Part shown: positions 16,249-26,100 of the stretch, one piece after another
Layout: each line of letters starts with the position of its first letter
Numbering within the stretch: position 1 is the first letter of the stretch
Source: Rhodoferax sp. WC2427
GTDB lineage: Bacteria; Pseudomonadota; Gammaproteobacteria; Burkholderiales; Burkholderiaceae_C
DNA length: 64,000 bases
Reading direction: 5' to 3'
Assembly: GCF_040822085.1 (NCBI RefSeq)
Contig: NZ_CP162006.1
Coordinates: 1,488,001-1,552,000 of the forward strand
Notes under the pieces: model-generated
The model's database searches: none
The model's input: only the letters and a program-made list of their open reading frames with translations
Told to the model about the DNA's origin: nothing
Position numbers and translations under genes: made by a program

Positions 16249-16832
16249 GAAATTCAAAAACCAATGTCAGGACCTCGGCCAAAGAGGCTTCGCACGAGCG
16301 CATCGTGTCTGCGGCTGCGCGGGCGATCCGCCGCAGTGGCTACGCAGGCACCGGCGTGGCCGACATCATGAAGGAGGCGGGCCTGACGCATGGGGCCTTC
16401 TATGCCCATTTCGCGTCGCGCGAGGCCATGCTGGCGGAAGCGGCGGGGCGGGCGTGCGCAGAGTCGGCCAGCCTCGCGGCGGAAGTGGCTGCCAGCGTGC
16501 CCCCGGGGCAGGCTTTGGCATCCCTGCTGCACACCTACCTCTCGCGGGAGCATCTGGAGCAGATGGAGCAGGGGTGCCCACTGGTCGCGCTGGGCTCGGA
16601 GACGGTGCGCCAGGCCCCCGAAGTCCGCCAGGTGATGACCCGGCACATCAAGGCCATGGTCGATCTGGTTGCCCGCCAATCGCCCGACTGGGGCCAGCCC
16701 GGGGCCCACGAGCGCGCCCTCGTGACCGTCGCCACCATGGTGGGCAGCTTGCTGCTGGCCCGTGCCGTGGACGAGCCCGCGCTGGCGGACAGCCTGTGCG
16801 CGGCCGCCTTGAAGCACCTGGACCCCGCCTGA
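16245..16832 (+). CDS. TetR/AcrR-family transcriptional repressor
   Basis: A 195-residue regulator. The N-terminal helix-turn-helix spans about residues 20-60 (ERIVSAAARAIRRSGYAGTG, VADIMKEAGLTHGAFYAHF), followed by a ligand domain with CPLVALGSETVRQAPEVRQ. The MEQGCPL pattern is common in TetR proteins that respond to reactive or aromatic compounds. Possible starts are ATG 16245, ATG 16236 and TTG 16227; the candidate operator overlaps them, so transcription may begin very close to the start codon. It precedes an oxidoreductase gene with a matching operator, which suggests autoregulation plus control of that gene. Confidence 0.88.
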   Translation: MRNSKTNVRTSAKEASHERIVSAAARAIRRSGYAGTGVADIMKEAGLTHGAFYAHFASREAMLAEAAGRACAESASLAAEVAASVPPGQALASLLHTYLSREHLEQMEQGCPLVALGSETVRQAPEVRQVMTRHIKAMVDLVARQSPDWGQPGAHERALVTVATMVGSLLLARAVDEPALADSLCAAALKHLDPA

Positions 16833-16868
16833 AGCTGCGCCTACCCCCTGTTTTTGCACGGCAAAAAA

Positions 16869-16885
16869 TATGATGATCGTCATGC
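16869..16885. promoter_or_regulatory. Candidate TetR operator 2
   Basis: TATGATGATCGTCATGC lies between the TetR gene and the oxidoreductase gene. It agrees with operator 1 at every position outside the central four bases. Confidence 0.6.
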
Positions 16886-16982
16886 CAAAAGAACTGCAAG
16901 ACAACACACCCTGTGCTGCGCAAAGCTTTGGCGTGGCGCGGCACCAAAACGTGTTCATCCATACCACCCACAAGGAAAACCC

Positions 16983-17984
16983 ATGAAAGCATTTGTTCTC
17001 GATCGGTACGGCCAGAAAGGCGGCTTGCGCCTGGCCGACGTGCCGCAGCCAGAGCTGCGTGGCGACGAGGTTCTGGTCCAGGTGCATGCCGCTGGCGTGA
17101 ACCTGCTGGACGCCAAGATCCGGGACGGCGAGTTCAAGCTGATCCTGCCTTACCGCCTGCCCCTCATCCTGGGCCATGACGTGGCCGGGGTGGTGGTGCA
17201 GGTGGGCCCGGACGTGCGGCGGTTCACGCCGGGCGACGAGGTCTATGCGCGGGCGGATGATTTTCGGATCGGCAGCTTCGCCGAGTACGTGCCGGTCAAG
17301 GAGGCATCCCTGGCGCGCAAGCCCTCCAACCTCACGTGGGAAGAAGCCGCGTCCATTCCCCTGGTGGCATTGACGGCCTGGCAGGCGCTGGTTGAACGGG
17401 CCCGGTTGCAGAAGGGGCAGAAAGTCTTCATCCAGGCGGGCTCCGGCGGTGTCGGCACCATGGCGATCCAGTTAGCCAGGCACCTGGGTGCTGTGGTTGC
17501 CACGACGACGGGCAGCAGCAATCTCGCGCTGGTCAAAAGCCTGGGTGCCGATGTCGCCATCGACTACACGGCGCAGGATTTTGAGGATGTGTTGCACGGC
17601 TACGACGTGGTGCTGAACAGCCAGGACGGCAAAACGCTTGCCAAATCCTTGCGCGTGCTCCGGCCGGGTGGGCAGCTCATCTCCATCTCCGGGCCGCCGG
17701 ACCCTGCTTTCGGCCAGCAGATTGGGGCGCCCGGGTTTGTGAAGCTGCTGATGCGGCTCTTGAGCGCCGGTATCCGGCGCAAGGCCCGGCGCCAGGGGGT
17801 CGACTTCTCGTTTCTGTTCATGCGGGCGGACGGAACCCAGTTGGGCGAGATCACCCGGTGCATCGAAGCGGGCGCCATCCGCCCGGTGGTGGACCGGGTG
17901 TTTGCGTTCGAACAAACCAACGAGGCCATGGCCTATGTCGAGACCGGCCGGGCAAAAGGCAAGGTCGTCATCAAGCTGAAGTGA
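16983..17984 (+). CDS. NADP-dependent quinone reductase-like oxidoreductase (zinc-less MDR)
   Basis: A 333-residue medium-chain dehydrogenase/reductase. It has an N-terminal GroES-like part (GDEVLVQVHAAGVNLLDAKI, LGHDVAGVVVQVGPDV) and a Rossmann part with QKVFIQAGSGGVGTMAIQLA. Catalytic zinc ligands are absent, as in quinone oxidoreductases and enoyl reductases. It probably reduces a quinone or enone with NADPH. AAGGAAA precedes the ATG at 16983; a longer in-frame reading would cross the operator. Control by the adjacent TetR protein is inferred from the shared palindrome. Confidence 0.9.
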   Translation: MKAFVLDRYGQKGGLRLADVPQPELRGDEVLVQVHAAGVNLLDAKIRDGEFKLILPYRLPLILGHDVAGVVVQVGPDVRRFTPGDEVYARADDFRIGSFAEYVPVKEASLARKPSNLTWEEAASIPLVALTAWQALVERARLQKGQKVFIQAGSGGVGTMAIQLARHLGAVVATTTGSSNLALVKSLGADVAIDYTAQDFEDVLHGYDVVLNSQDGKTLAKSLRVLRPGGQLISISGPPDPAFGQQIGAPGFVKLLMRLLSAGIRRKARRQGVDFSFLFMRADGTQLGEITRCIEAGAIRPVVDRVFAFEQTNEAMAYVETGRAKGKVVIKLK

Positions 17985-18067
17985 GCCAACACCATGCCCG
18001 TGCAGTGGCTTGCAGGCCGGATGGATTTGAAACCCCCGCGGTAGGCGGACACCGCACGATGACCCGT

Positions 18068-18124
18068 AAAAAGTGCCTTCTGCGCTTTGTGCATAAGCGT
18101 AAGCAGCTATTGAATAGCTAGTGC
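18068..18124 (-). repeat. Dispersed repeat family A, copy 7
   Basis: On the minus strand: GCACTAGCTATTCAATAGCT, GCTTACGCTTATGCACAAAG, CGCAGAAGGCACTTTTTACG. It lies in the 288-bp gap after the oxidoreductase gene, directly before a terminator hairpin. Confidence 0.75.
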
Positions 18125-18128
18125 TTTG

Positions 18129-18151
18129 AACGCCACCATGCGGCGTTTTTT
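18129..18151 (+). terminator. Intrinsic terminator
   Basis: AACGCC-accatgc-GGCGTT followed by TTTT. It probably ends the TetR/oxidoreductase transcript. The rest of the gap to 18272 holds no further feature that I can recognise. Confidence 0.7.
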
Positions 18152-18272
18152 CCTACACACAGGGTATGGCTTGGCTGACGTACAAGCCGCGCCGCCCGCA
18201 GGAAGATGGAGCCACTTGCCGCGCTGCCGCTGGCGGCACGGATTCCATCCCCATTCCTGAAGGAGCATGTAT

Positions 18273-18815
18273 ATGTCGAACGAAATCAACCTCAATCCCG
18301 GCCTGTTGGGTGGCCTGGCCGTGCCCGTGGGCGGCCCCAACGATGCCGAGGTGCCGATGCACAACGACGACGTGATCGCCACGCTGAACGACCTGATCGA
18401 AACCTGTTACGACGGTGAATACGGTTTCAAGGCCTGCATGGAACGCACCAAGACGCCCAGCCTGCAAGCCGTGTTTGCCGAGCGCATGCGGGACTGCGGC
18501 CGCTCGGCCGCCGAGCTGGCCAGCGAGGTGGTGCGCCTGGGCGGCACGCCCGAGGACAGCGGTACCGTGGGCGGCACCATGCACCGCGGCTGGGTTGCCG
18601 TGCGGGACATGCTGACCAGCGACGATGGCAACGACCTGGCCATGCTGGAAGAGTGCGAGCGCGGTGAGGACATTGCCCTGGGCAGCTACCGCAAGGCGCT
18701 CAAGAAAGCGCTGCCGCTAGACATCCGTTCCCTCGTGGAGCGCCAGATGCTGGGCGTGCAGCAGAACCACGACACGATCAAGGCGATGCGCGACGACCAC
18801 AAGATCCAGCGTTGA
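18273..18815 (+). CDS. PA2169-family four-helix-bundle protein
   Basis: A 180-residue ferritin-like four-helix protein (DUF2383/PA2169). Core blocks are NDLIETCYDGEYGFKACMER, FAERMRDCGRSAAELASEV and ECERGEDIALGSYRKALKK. The family is often stress-induced; its function is unknown. AAGGAG lies seven bases before the ATG at 18273, so that start is preferred over an ATG six bases upstream. The 3' end overlaps the convergent hpnE gene by 38 bp. Confidence 0.88.
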   Translation: MSNEINLNPGLLGGLAVPVGGPNDAEVPMHNDDVIATLNDLIETCYDGEYGFKACMERTKTPSLQAVFAERMRDCGRSAAELASEVVRLGGTPEDSGTVGGTMHRGWVAVRDMLTSDDGNDLAMLEECERGEDIALGSYRKALKKALPLDIRSLVERQMLGVQQNHDTIKAMRDDHKIQR

Positions 18816-20022
18816 TGCCACTGCGCACCGCGCCTTCCAGCGTCGCGGGATAGGGCCCGTCCACATAGTCGCCGCAGGCCTGTAGGCCGGGCGCGATGTG
18901 CTGGGCGGGCCGCTGCAGGCCGGGCGTGCAGGCAAAGGTGGCGCGTTTTTCCACCACAGTGCGCAAAGGCTGCAGGTCGGGCAGGTGCAACTGGGCACGG
19001 CCCTGGGCGATGACGGCCTGCTCCAGCGTCTGTTTGTCGCCCTGGCTGGCGCTGGCCACAAACGCCAGTTGGCCCGCCGGGCCGCCGAGCTGGCCCCGGT
19101 CGAACACAAATTGCGCGGGCCCGCCCCGCAGCGACAGCATGGGCTGGTCCAGCCGGGCAGGGCTGGTGGCGTACACGGTGGCGATGGATTCGAACTGCAG
19201 GGCGCGGGCCTGCGCCAACCAGGCGTCTGCTGCCACGCCGCTGTGCTCTACCAGGCGGATGGCGTCCCACGGCGGACAGGCCAGCAACACGCTATCAAAC
19301 ATTTCTCCATCCACTTGCCATTGCGTACCACAGGGCTGCAGCGCTTGCACCCGGTGCCCCAGCGTGACGATGGCCCCGTGGGCTTCCAGCCAGCGCGCGG
19401 CAGGCACAGGAAACAGCGCCCCCAGATCGACTCGGGGCAGCAGCAGGTTCGAGCCGCCGGGCGCGCCGAACAGCGAATCCTGGATCACCCGCAGGAACAC
19501 CTGGCCGCTGGAACGGTCGGCGGGGGTGTTGAGCGCGGCTACGCACAGCGGCTCAATCAGTTGCTGGTGGACCCGGGGCGTGAGTGCGGCACACATGGCT
19601 GCTACCGACTGGTCGGCACGGCAGCGGAAGCGGGCCCGCTGCCAGCCCACCGCGGTGTGCAGCAGGCTGGCCTTGTCGCGCCAGCTCCAGCCGCGTGCCC
19701 GCAGGATCCCGGCAAAGGCATCGAAGGGCGCGGGCAGCTTGGGCAGGCGCAGGCCGTGGCCATCGGGGAACAGCAGGGTCAGCGGCAGGCGCAGCAGGGC
19801 CTGGTCGGCATCCACGCCCACTGTGCGCATTAGCCGCAAGGTGTCGGTGTAGGCCCCAATCAGGATGTGCTGGCCGTTGTCGAGTTCGGTGCCAAAAATG
19901 GCCCTGGCCCTTCCCCCAACGGCACGAGATGCTTCAAAAATAGTAGCATGGTGCCCCGCCTGGGTGGCGGTGACGGCAGCCGCCAGTCCGGCCCAGCCTG
20001 CGCCGACCACCGCAATTTTCAT
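18778..20022 (-). CDS. hpnE: Squalene-forming flavoprotein HpnE (hydroxysqualene dehydroxylase)
   Basis: A 414-residue FAD protein that reduces hydroxysqualene to squalene, the last step of the HpnCDE route that supplies hopanoid or related synthesis. The dinucleotide-binding motif is KIAVVGAGWAGLAAAV and the family block is FEASRAVGGRARA. The ATG at 20022 overlaps the hpnD stop (ATGA). A longer reading exists only because this frame stays open through hpnD. The C-terminus overlaps the convergent PA2169-type gene. A family-A-like core (GCTACTATTTTTGAAGC, 19931-19947) lies inside the codons for ATIFEAS. Confidence 0.95.
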   Translation of the reverse strand: MKIAVVGAGWAGLAAAVTATQAGHHATIFEASRAVGGRARAIFGTELDNGQHILIGAYTDTLRLMRTVGVDADQALLRLPLTLLFPDGHGLRLPKLPAPFDAFAGILRARGWSWRDKASLLHTAVGWQRARFRCRADQSVAAMCAALTPRVHQQLIEPLCVAALNTPADRSSGQVFLRVIQDSLFGAPGGSNLLLPRVDLGALFPVPAARWLEAHGAIVTLGHRVQALQPCGTQWQVDGEMFDSVLLACPPWDAIRLVEHSGVAADAWLAQARALQFESIATVYATSPARLDQPMLSLRGGPAQFVFDRGQLGGPAGQLAFVASASQGDKQTLEQAVIAQGRAQLHLPDLQPLRTVVEKRATFACTPGLQRPAQHIAPGLQACGDYVDGPYPATLEGAVRSGINAGSCGRRASP

Positions 20023-20858
20023 AGCTTGTTGAGCGCCTGGACTTTCCATGCCAGCCAGAGCTTGCGCAAGGGCGTAAGGCTGACGCGCTGGTGCAGCACC
20101 TGGAAGTTGTCGGCCTCGATCTCGCGCAGCAGGGTGCGGTAGATGCTGGCCATCATCAGGCCCGGCTTTTGGGCGCGGCGGTCGGCAGCGGGCAGCATGG
20201 CAAAGGCTTCGTCGTACAGGGCGTGGGCGCGCTGGGCCTGGAAGCGCATCAGGGCGGTGAAGCGGTCGGAATAGGTGCGCTTCAGGATCTCGTGGGCCTT
20301 CACATCGAACTGCTGCAGCTCGTTGACCGGCAGGTAGATGCGTCCCATCAGCGCGTCTTCGCCCACGTCGCGGATGATGTTGGTGAGCTGGAAGGCCAGG
20401 CCCAGGGTGTGGGCGTACTGGGTGGTGGCGGGGTCGGTCTGGCCAAAGATCTGGGCCGACACCTCGCCCACCACGCCCGCCACCAGGTGGCAGTAGCGCT
20501 GCAGTGCGGGGAAGTCGAGGTAGCGGGTTTGCTCCAGGTCCATGTTGCAGCCCTCGATGATGGCCTGCAGGTGGCGTTGCTCGATCTGGTAGTCGGCGGC
20601 CAGCGGCAGCAGGGCTTTCATCACCGGATGGGTGGGGTGGCCCGCGTAGGCGTTGGCCACTTCGCTGTGCCACCAGGCCAGCTTGGTGCGGGCCACGCTG
20701 GCGTCATGGATCTCGTCCACCACATCGTCTACCTCGCGGCAGAAGGCATAGAAGGCAGTGATGGCCGCCCGGCGCGGCTTGGGCAGAAACAGAAAGGCGT
20801 AGTAGAAGCTGCTGCCAGAAGACGCGGCCTTGTTTTGGACGTATTGCTCAGGGGTCAT
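20019..20858 (-). CDS. hpnD: Presqualene diphosphate synthase HpnD
   Basis: A 279-residue trans-isoprenyl diphosphate synthase (head-to-head) that joins two farnesyl diphosphates to presqualene diphosphate. Two aspartate-rich motifs are visible: FCREVDDVVDEI and AFQLTNIIRDVGEDALMGR. The start at 20858 (MTPEQYVQNKAASSGSSFYY) matches the usual N-terminus. It is the middle gene of hpnCDE, overlapping hpnE by four bases and 14 nt after hpnC. No squalene-hopene cyclase gene is in the window. Confidence 0.95.
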   Translation of the reverse strand: MTPEQYVQNKAASSGSSFYYAFLFLPKPRRAAITAFYAFCREVDDVVDEIHDASVARTKLAWWHSEVANAYAGHPTHPVMKALLPLAADYQIEQRHLQAIIEGCNMDLEQTRYLDFPALQRYCHLVAGVVGEVSAQIFGQTDPATTQYAHTLGLAFQLTNIIRDVGEDALMGRIYLPVNELQQFDVKAHEILKRTYSDRFTALMRFQAQRAHALYDEAFAMLPAADRRAQKPGLMMASIYRTLLREIEADNFQVLHQRVSLTPLRKLWLAWKVQALNKL

Positions 20859-20872
20859 ATGGATGAGGATTG

Positions 20873-21742
20873 TTACATCCACAGCGCGCGCCACAGCATC
20901 ACGGCGACGTCGGCTTTGCGCACGGTGGGGCGGCTGTGGCGGGTGGCACAGCCCAGGGCTTCGATCTTGTCCAGGATGCGCAGGCCGCCTTGCACCACCA
21001 GGCGCAGTTCCCATCCGGCGCGGCCGGGTACGCGGTGCACCAGGGGCGCGCCGCTGTGCATCAGGGCGCGGGCCCAGGCCACGTTTTCTTGCATCAGCCG
21101 GGTGAGGGCCGGGCTTTGGGGGTTGTGGGCCAGGGCGGCGGCATCCACGCCATGGTGCTGGCTGCGGTCTTGCGGCAGGTAGAACCGGCCCCGTGGCAGG
21201 TCCAGGCTGAGGTCTTGCCAAAAGTTGATAAGTTGCAAGGCGTTGCAAATGGCATCGCTGTGTTGCAACGAGGGTGCGTCATCCACGCCATACAGGTGCA
21301 GCAGCAGGCGGCCTACCGGTGCCGCGGAGCGCTGGCAGTAGTCCAGCAACTCGGCGCGGTTGGCGTACCCGGCTTTTTCATCTGTTTTGATGACGTCTTG
21401 GGTAAACGCACTCAGCAGGTCGGCCAGCAGTGGCTCGGGCAGTTTCCAGGTGGCGATGGCGGCCTGCAGGGGACCGAACACCTGGGGCCAGCGTTGCGAG
21501 GTGCTGCGGCCTGCGGCTGCGGCGGCCAGATCGGCGCGGTAGGCGGCCAGGTCGGCCAGCCGCTGGGCTGCCGGGGCATCGCCCTCGTCGGCAATATCGT
21601 CCGCAGTGCGGGCAAACCAGTAAATGGCGGCGATCGGCGGGCGCAGCCGGGCCGGGCACAGCACCGAGGCCACCGGAAAATTTTCATAGTGGTCCACGGT
21701 TTGTGGGATAGCATTTTGTTTCAAAGTAGGTGGTGCGTTCAC
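20873..21742 (-). CDS. hpnC: Hydroxysqualene synthase HpnC
   Basis: A 289-residue squalene-synthase-like enzyme that converts presqualene diphosphate to hydroxysqualene. Motifs are VDHYENFPVASVLCPARLRP, WFARTADDIADEGDA and NALQLINFWQDLSLD. The start is GTG at 21742. It is the first gene of the hpnCDE operon; the upstream gap is shared with the divergent RND efflux operon. Confidence 0.95.
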   Translation of the reverse strand: MNAPPTLKQNAIPQTVDHYENFPVASVLCPARLRPPIAAIYWFARTADDIADEGDAPAAQRLADLAAYRADLAAAAAGRSTSQRWPQVFGPLQAAIATWKLPEPLLADLLSAFTQDVIKTDEKAGYANRAELLDYCQRSAAPVGRLLLHLYGVDDAPSLQHSDAICNALQLINFWQDLSLDLPRGRFYLPQDRSQHHGVDAAALAHNPQSPALTRLMQENVAWARALMHSGAPLVHRVPGRAGWELRLVVQGGLRILDKIEALGCATRHSRPTVRKADVAVMLWRALWM

Positions 21743-21769
21743 GCCGAGATTGTCGCTTGGCCGGTGGGA

Positions 21770-21806
21770 GGGGGTTAGCTCACTAACCGGCGAGTCAGTA
21801 ATAATG
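21770..21806. promoter_or_regulatory. Intergenic inverted repeat before the RND efflux operon
   Basis: GTTAG-CTCA-CTAAC is followed by a TAATAAT -10-like sequence (about 21799-21805). This is a plausible repressor-plus-promoter arrangement for the efflux genes, but no local regulator gene is present. Confidence 0.35.
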
Positions 21807-21925
21807 GAATGGTTCTGGAAGCGCTCTTACTGTCTTCGTAGTTTTTCCGACTTTTGCAGTGTCCCGGTGCGGAGCCCTTGGTCCGCTGGCCGACGCTGCG
21901 CCAGTCCTATTTTCTTAGGCTCGCC

Positions 21926-23122
21926 ATGTCTTACCAATTTTCGTTGCCGCCCGGCCTGCGTCCCCTGTTCCGTGCCAGCGTGTGCTGCCTCGGGGTGGCG
22001 GTGTTGTTAGCCGCATGTTCCAAATCTGAGCCTGCGCCTGAGCCAATCCGTGCCGTCAAGATACTCACTGTGGCCCCCAGCGGCATGCAGGCGACCCAGG
22101 AATTTGCCGGTGAAGTGCGCCCGCAGACCGAGTCGGCCCTGGGTTTTCGGGTGGCCGGCAAGATCATCCGCCGCCAGGCCGAGCTGGGCCAGCGCGTCAA
22201 GGTGGGCCAGGTGCTGGCGCAGCTCGACCCCAAGGACTACCAGTTGGCCGCCGACGCGGCCCGTGCGCAACTGGCGTCGGCCACCACCAACCGGGATCTG
22301 GCCAGCGCCGACTACAAGCGCTACAAAGAGCTGAAAGAGCAGAATTTCATCAGCGGCGCCCAGCTGGAGCAGCGTGACAGCGCCCTCAAGTCGGCCCAGG
22401 CCCAGGTGCAGCAGGCCCAGGCGCAGCTGTCGTCCCAGGGGAACCAGACGGCGTACACCCAGTTGGTGTCGGATGTGGCCGGGGTGGTCACCGCCGTGGC
22501 CGCCGAGCCGGGCCAGGTGGTGGCCGCTGGCACACCCGTGGTGCGCGTGGCCCGCGACGGCGCGCGCGACGTGGTGTTTGTGGTGCCGGAAGACCGGGTG
22601 GCGGCGGTCACGCTGGGTTCGCCCGTGGAAGTGCGGGTGTGGGCCAGCAAGACTACGCTGGAGGGCAAGGTGCGCGAGGTGGCGGCAAGCGCCGACCCGG
22701 TGACCCGCACCTTCCAGGTGAAGGTGGCCATCGATGCCAAGACGGCCCCCGGCCTGGGCACCACGGTGAGCGTGCTGCCCAAGGCGCTGAGCCATGTGGG
22801 CACGCCGGTCATCAAGCTGCCGACCAGCGCACTCAAGCAAGAGGCCAGCGGCAAGACTGCGGTGTGGGTGGTGGACCCGGCGACGATGACGGTCCGGTCC
22901 CAGCCGGTGGTGTTGGCCACGGCAGACGGCAACGAGACCGTGGTTGCCAGCGGATTGCAGCCCGGCATGCAGGTGGTGGCCGCCGGGGTGCATGTGCTGT
23001 CCGAAGGCCAAAAAGTCTCTTATTACCAGTCAAAACCGACTCCATCGCAGCCTGCACCAGCGCAAGCAGCTACTGAAAATGTAGCGGCGCCCGTGGCCGT
23101 ATCCGCCTCCGCTGCACAGTGA
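21926..23122 (+). CDS. RND efflux periplasmic adaptor (membrane fusion lipoprotein)
   Basis: A 398-residue adaptor. A lipobox (VAVLLAAC, Cys31) is followed by barrel and lipoyl parts (GFRVAGKIIRRQAELGQRVK, VGQVLAQLDPKDYQLAADA), an alpha hairpin and a membrane-proximal domain (TAVWVVDPATMTVRSQPVVL). It links the inner-membrane RND pump encoded next to an outer-membrane channel. The C-terminal tail after QSKPTPSQP includes AQAATENVAAP, encoded by a copy of the dispersed repeat. The start ATG is at 21926. Confidence 0.94.
   Translation: MSYQFSLPPGLRPLFRASVCCLGVAVLLAACSKSEPAPEPIRAVKILTVAPSGMQATQEFAGEVRPQTESALGFRVAGKIIRRQAELGQRVKVGQVLAQLDPKDYQLAADAARAQLASATTNRDLASADYKRYKELKEQNFISGAQLEQRDSALKSAQAQVQQAQAQLSSQGNQTAYTQLVSDVAGVVTAVAAEPGQVVAAGTPVVRVARDGARDVVFVVPEDRVAAVTLGSPVEVRVWASKTTLEGKVREVAASADPVTRTFQVKVAIDAKTAPGLGTTVSVLPKALSHVGTPVIKLPTSALKQEASGKTAVWVVDPATMTVRSQPVVLATADGNETVVASGLQPGMQVVAAGVHVLSEGQKVSYYQSKPTPSQPAPAQAATENVAAPVAVSASAAQ
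23046..23085 (-). repeat. Family A repeat inside the adaptor reading frame
   Basis: On the minus strand: GCTACATTTTCAGTAGCTGC, TTGCGCTGGTGCAGGCTGCG. The core palindrome and the TAGCTGCTTGCGCTG block match intergenic copies. It encodes part of the low-complexity C-terminal tail. Confidence 0.65.
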
Positions 23123-23129
23123 GTTTCTG

Positions 23130-26100
23130 ATGACGCAACCCCATACCCCTGACCAGCCCAAGCCAGGCTTCAATTTGTCCAAATGGGCGCTGGACCACCC
23201 CGCGCTGACCCGCTACCTGCTGGTGGTGCTGATGGTGATGGGCTTTGCCTCTTACTTCCAGCTCGGGCAGGACGAAGACCCGCCATTTACCTTCCGTGTG
23301 ATGGTGGTCAAGACCTTCTGGCCGGGAGCCACCGCCCAGCAGGTGGCCGAGCAGGTTACCGACAAGCTGGAGCGCAGCCTGCAAGAGGTGCCGTATGCCG
23401 ACAAGATCCGCAGCTATTCCAAGCCGGGCGAGTCGCAGATCATCTTCCAGGTGAAGGATTCGAGCAAAGGCAGCGATGTGGCCAATCTTTGGTACATCGT
23501 GCGCAAGAAGATCGGCGACATGGCCTACACCCTGCCGCCGGGGGTGCAGGGGCCGTTCTTCAACGACGACTTTGGCGATGTGTACGGCGTGATCTACGCG
23601 CTGGAGTCGGATGGCTTCAGCAATGCCGAGCTCAAGGTGTTTGCCGACGATGTGCGCCAGCAGCTGCTGCGCGTGCCCGATGTAGGCAAGGTCGAGCTGT
23701 TTGGCGTGCAGGACGAAAAAGTCTATGTCGAGGTGTCGCAAAAGCGCCTGGCCCAACTCGGGCTGGACATGAACCAGGTGCTGACCCAGCTGGGCCAGCA
23801 AAACGCGGTGGAAAGTGCCGGTGCGGTGCAAACCCCGCTGGACGTGGTGCAGGTGCGGGTGGGCGGGCAGTTCCAGACCGTGGAGCAGCTGCGGGCCATG
23901 CCGATCCGGGGGGCGACCAGCACCACCGCGGGCGCGGGCCAGTTGCGCCTGGGCGATATTGCCGAGATCACCCGCGGCTACACCGATCCACCCAACGTGA
24001 AGGTGCGTTTCCAGGGCAAGGAAGTGATTGCCCTGGGCGTGTCGATGGCCAAGGGCGGAGACATCATCGTGCTGGGCAAGGCTATGGATGCGATGGCGCT
24101 GCAGATTGGCAAAAGTCTGCCTGCCGGGGTCAAGCTGGTGCAGGTGCAGGACCAGCCCAAGACGGTGAGCACGTCGGTGAGCGAGTTCATCCACGTGCTG
24201 ATCGAGGCGGTGGTCATCGTGCTGGCGGTCAGTTTCATCAGCCTGGGCCTGCACAAGCGGCCCGGTAAGAACCCGCTGTGGCGCCGCTACACGCTGGACA
24301 TGCGGCCTGGCCTGGTGGTGGGCATCACCATCCCGCTGGTGCTGGGCGTGACCTTTCTGGGCATGTGGTACTGGGGCATCGGCCTGCACAAGATCTCGCT
24401 GGGCTCGCTGATCATCGCGCTGGGCCTGCTGGTGGACGATGCCATCATCGCCGTAGAGATGATGGTGCGCAAAATGGAGGAGGGCTACGACAAGGTGCGC
24501 GCCGCCACCTTCGCCTACGAGATCACCGCCATGCCCATGCTCACCGGCACGCTGATCACGGCGGCGGGCTTTTTGCCCATCGGCCTGGCCAAGTCCACCA
24601 CTGGCGAGTACACCTTTGCGATTTTTGCCGTGACCGTGCTGGCGCTGCTGCTGAGCTGGATCGTGTCGGTGTATTTCGTGCCCTACCTGGGCGTGGTGCT
24701 GCTCAAGGCCCCGCCGCACGCCAAGGTGCTGCCCGGCGTGGGGGAGGCCGTAGCCCATGGGCACGACAGCTTCGACACCCCGTTCTACCAGCGTTTTCGC
24801 CGGTTGGTCAGCTGGTGCGTACTGCACCGCTGGATCACCATTGGCCTGACCCTGCTGATCTTTGCCCTGGGTATCGTGGGCATGGGCAAGGTGCAGCAGC
24901 AGTTCTTCCCCGATTCCAGCCGACCAGAAATCCTGGTGGACCTGTGGTTCCCCGAGGGCACCTCGTTCGAGGCCAACGAGGCCTCGGCCAAGCGGGTGGA
25001 GGCCAGTCTTTTGAAGGAGCCGGGTGTGAGCTCAGTGGTGGCCTGGGTGGGTTCGGGCGTGCCGCGCTTCTTCCTGCCGCTGGACCAGGTGTTCCCGCAG
25101 ACCAATGTGTCGCAACTGATCGTCATGACCAAGGACCTGAAGGCGCGCGACGTTTTGCGCAACAAGCTGCCTACCTTGCTGGCCACCGAGTTCCCCGAGG
25201 TGCGCGGGCGGGCCAAACTCTTGTCGACCGGCCCGCCGGTGCCGTACCCGGTGCAGTTCCGGGTGATTGGTGCCGACCCCGCCGTCTTGCGGTTGCGTGC
25301 CGACGAGGTCAAGGCCCAGATGCGCAAGAGCGCCAATACGCGCGGCGTGAATGACAACTGGAACGAGTCGGTCAAGGTGATGCGCCTGGAAGTGGACCAA
25401 TCCAAGGCGCGGGCGCTGGGTGTCAACAGCCAGGAGATCGCCCGGGCGGCCAAGGTGATCTTGACAGGCTCCACCGTGGGCCAGTTCCGTGAGAACGACA
25501 AGCTCATCGATATCGTGCTGCGCCAACCGCTGGACGAGCGCAGCGCCATCACCGACATCGGCAATGCCTATTTGCCCACCGCATCCGGGCAGTCGATTCC
25601 GTTGCTGCAGATCGCCAAACCGGTGTTTGAGTGGGAGCCCGGCGTGATGTGGCGCGAGAACCGCGACTACGCCATCACCGTGCAGGCCGACATCACCGAA
25701 GGCCTGCAGGGCGCGACCGTCACCAACGAACTGCTGCCCACCCTGCGGGCTTTGGAGGCCGAGTGGGCGGGCAAAGGCCTGGGGGCGTACCGCATCGAAG
25801 TGGCCGGTGCGGTGGAGGAGAGCAGCAAAGGTTCTGCCTCCATCGCCGCGGGCATTCCCATCATGCTGTTCCTCACCTTCACCTTGCTGATGCTGCAATT
25901 GCAGAGCTTCAGCCGGGCCATGCTGGTGTTTTTGACCGGCCCGCTGGGCATTGCCGGGGTGGCCGGGGCGTTGATATTGCTGGGCCGCCCGTTTGGTTTT
26001 GTGGCGCTGCTGGGGGTGATTGCGCTGATGGGCATGATCCAGCGCAATTCGGTGATCCTGATCGACCAGATCGAGCACGAACGCGCCCGCGGCGTGCCGA

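Noticed and set aside
18778..20673. A 631-residue fusion of HpnD-region sequence with HpnE
   Set aside because: The upstream part is an out-of-frame reading of hpnD; the ATG at 20022 with ATGA overlap gives a normal HpnE.
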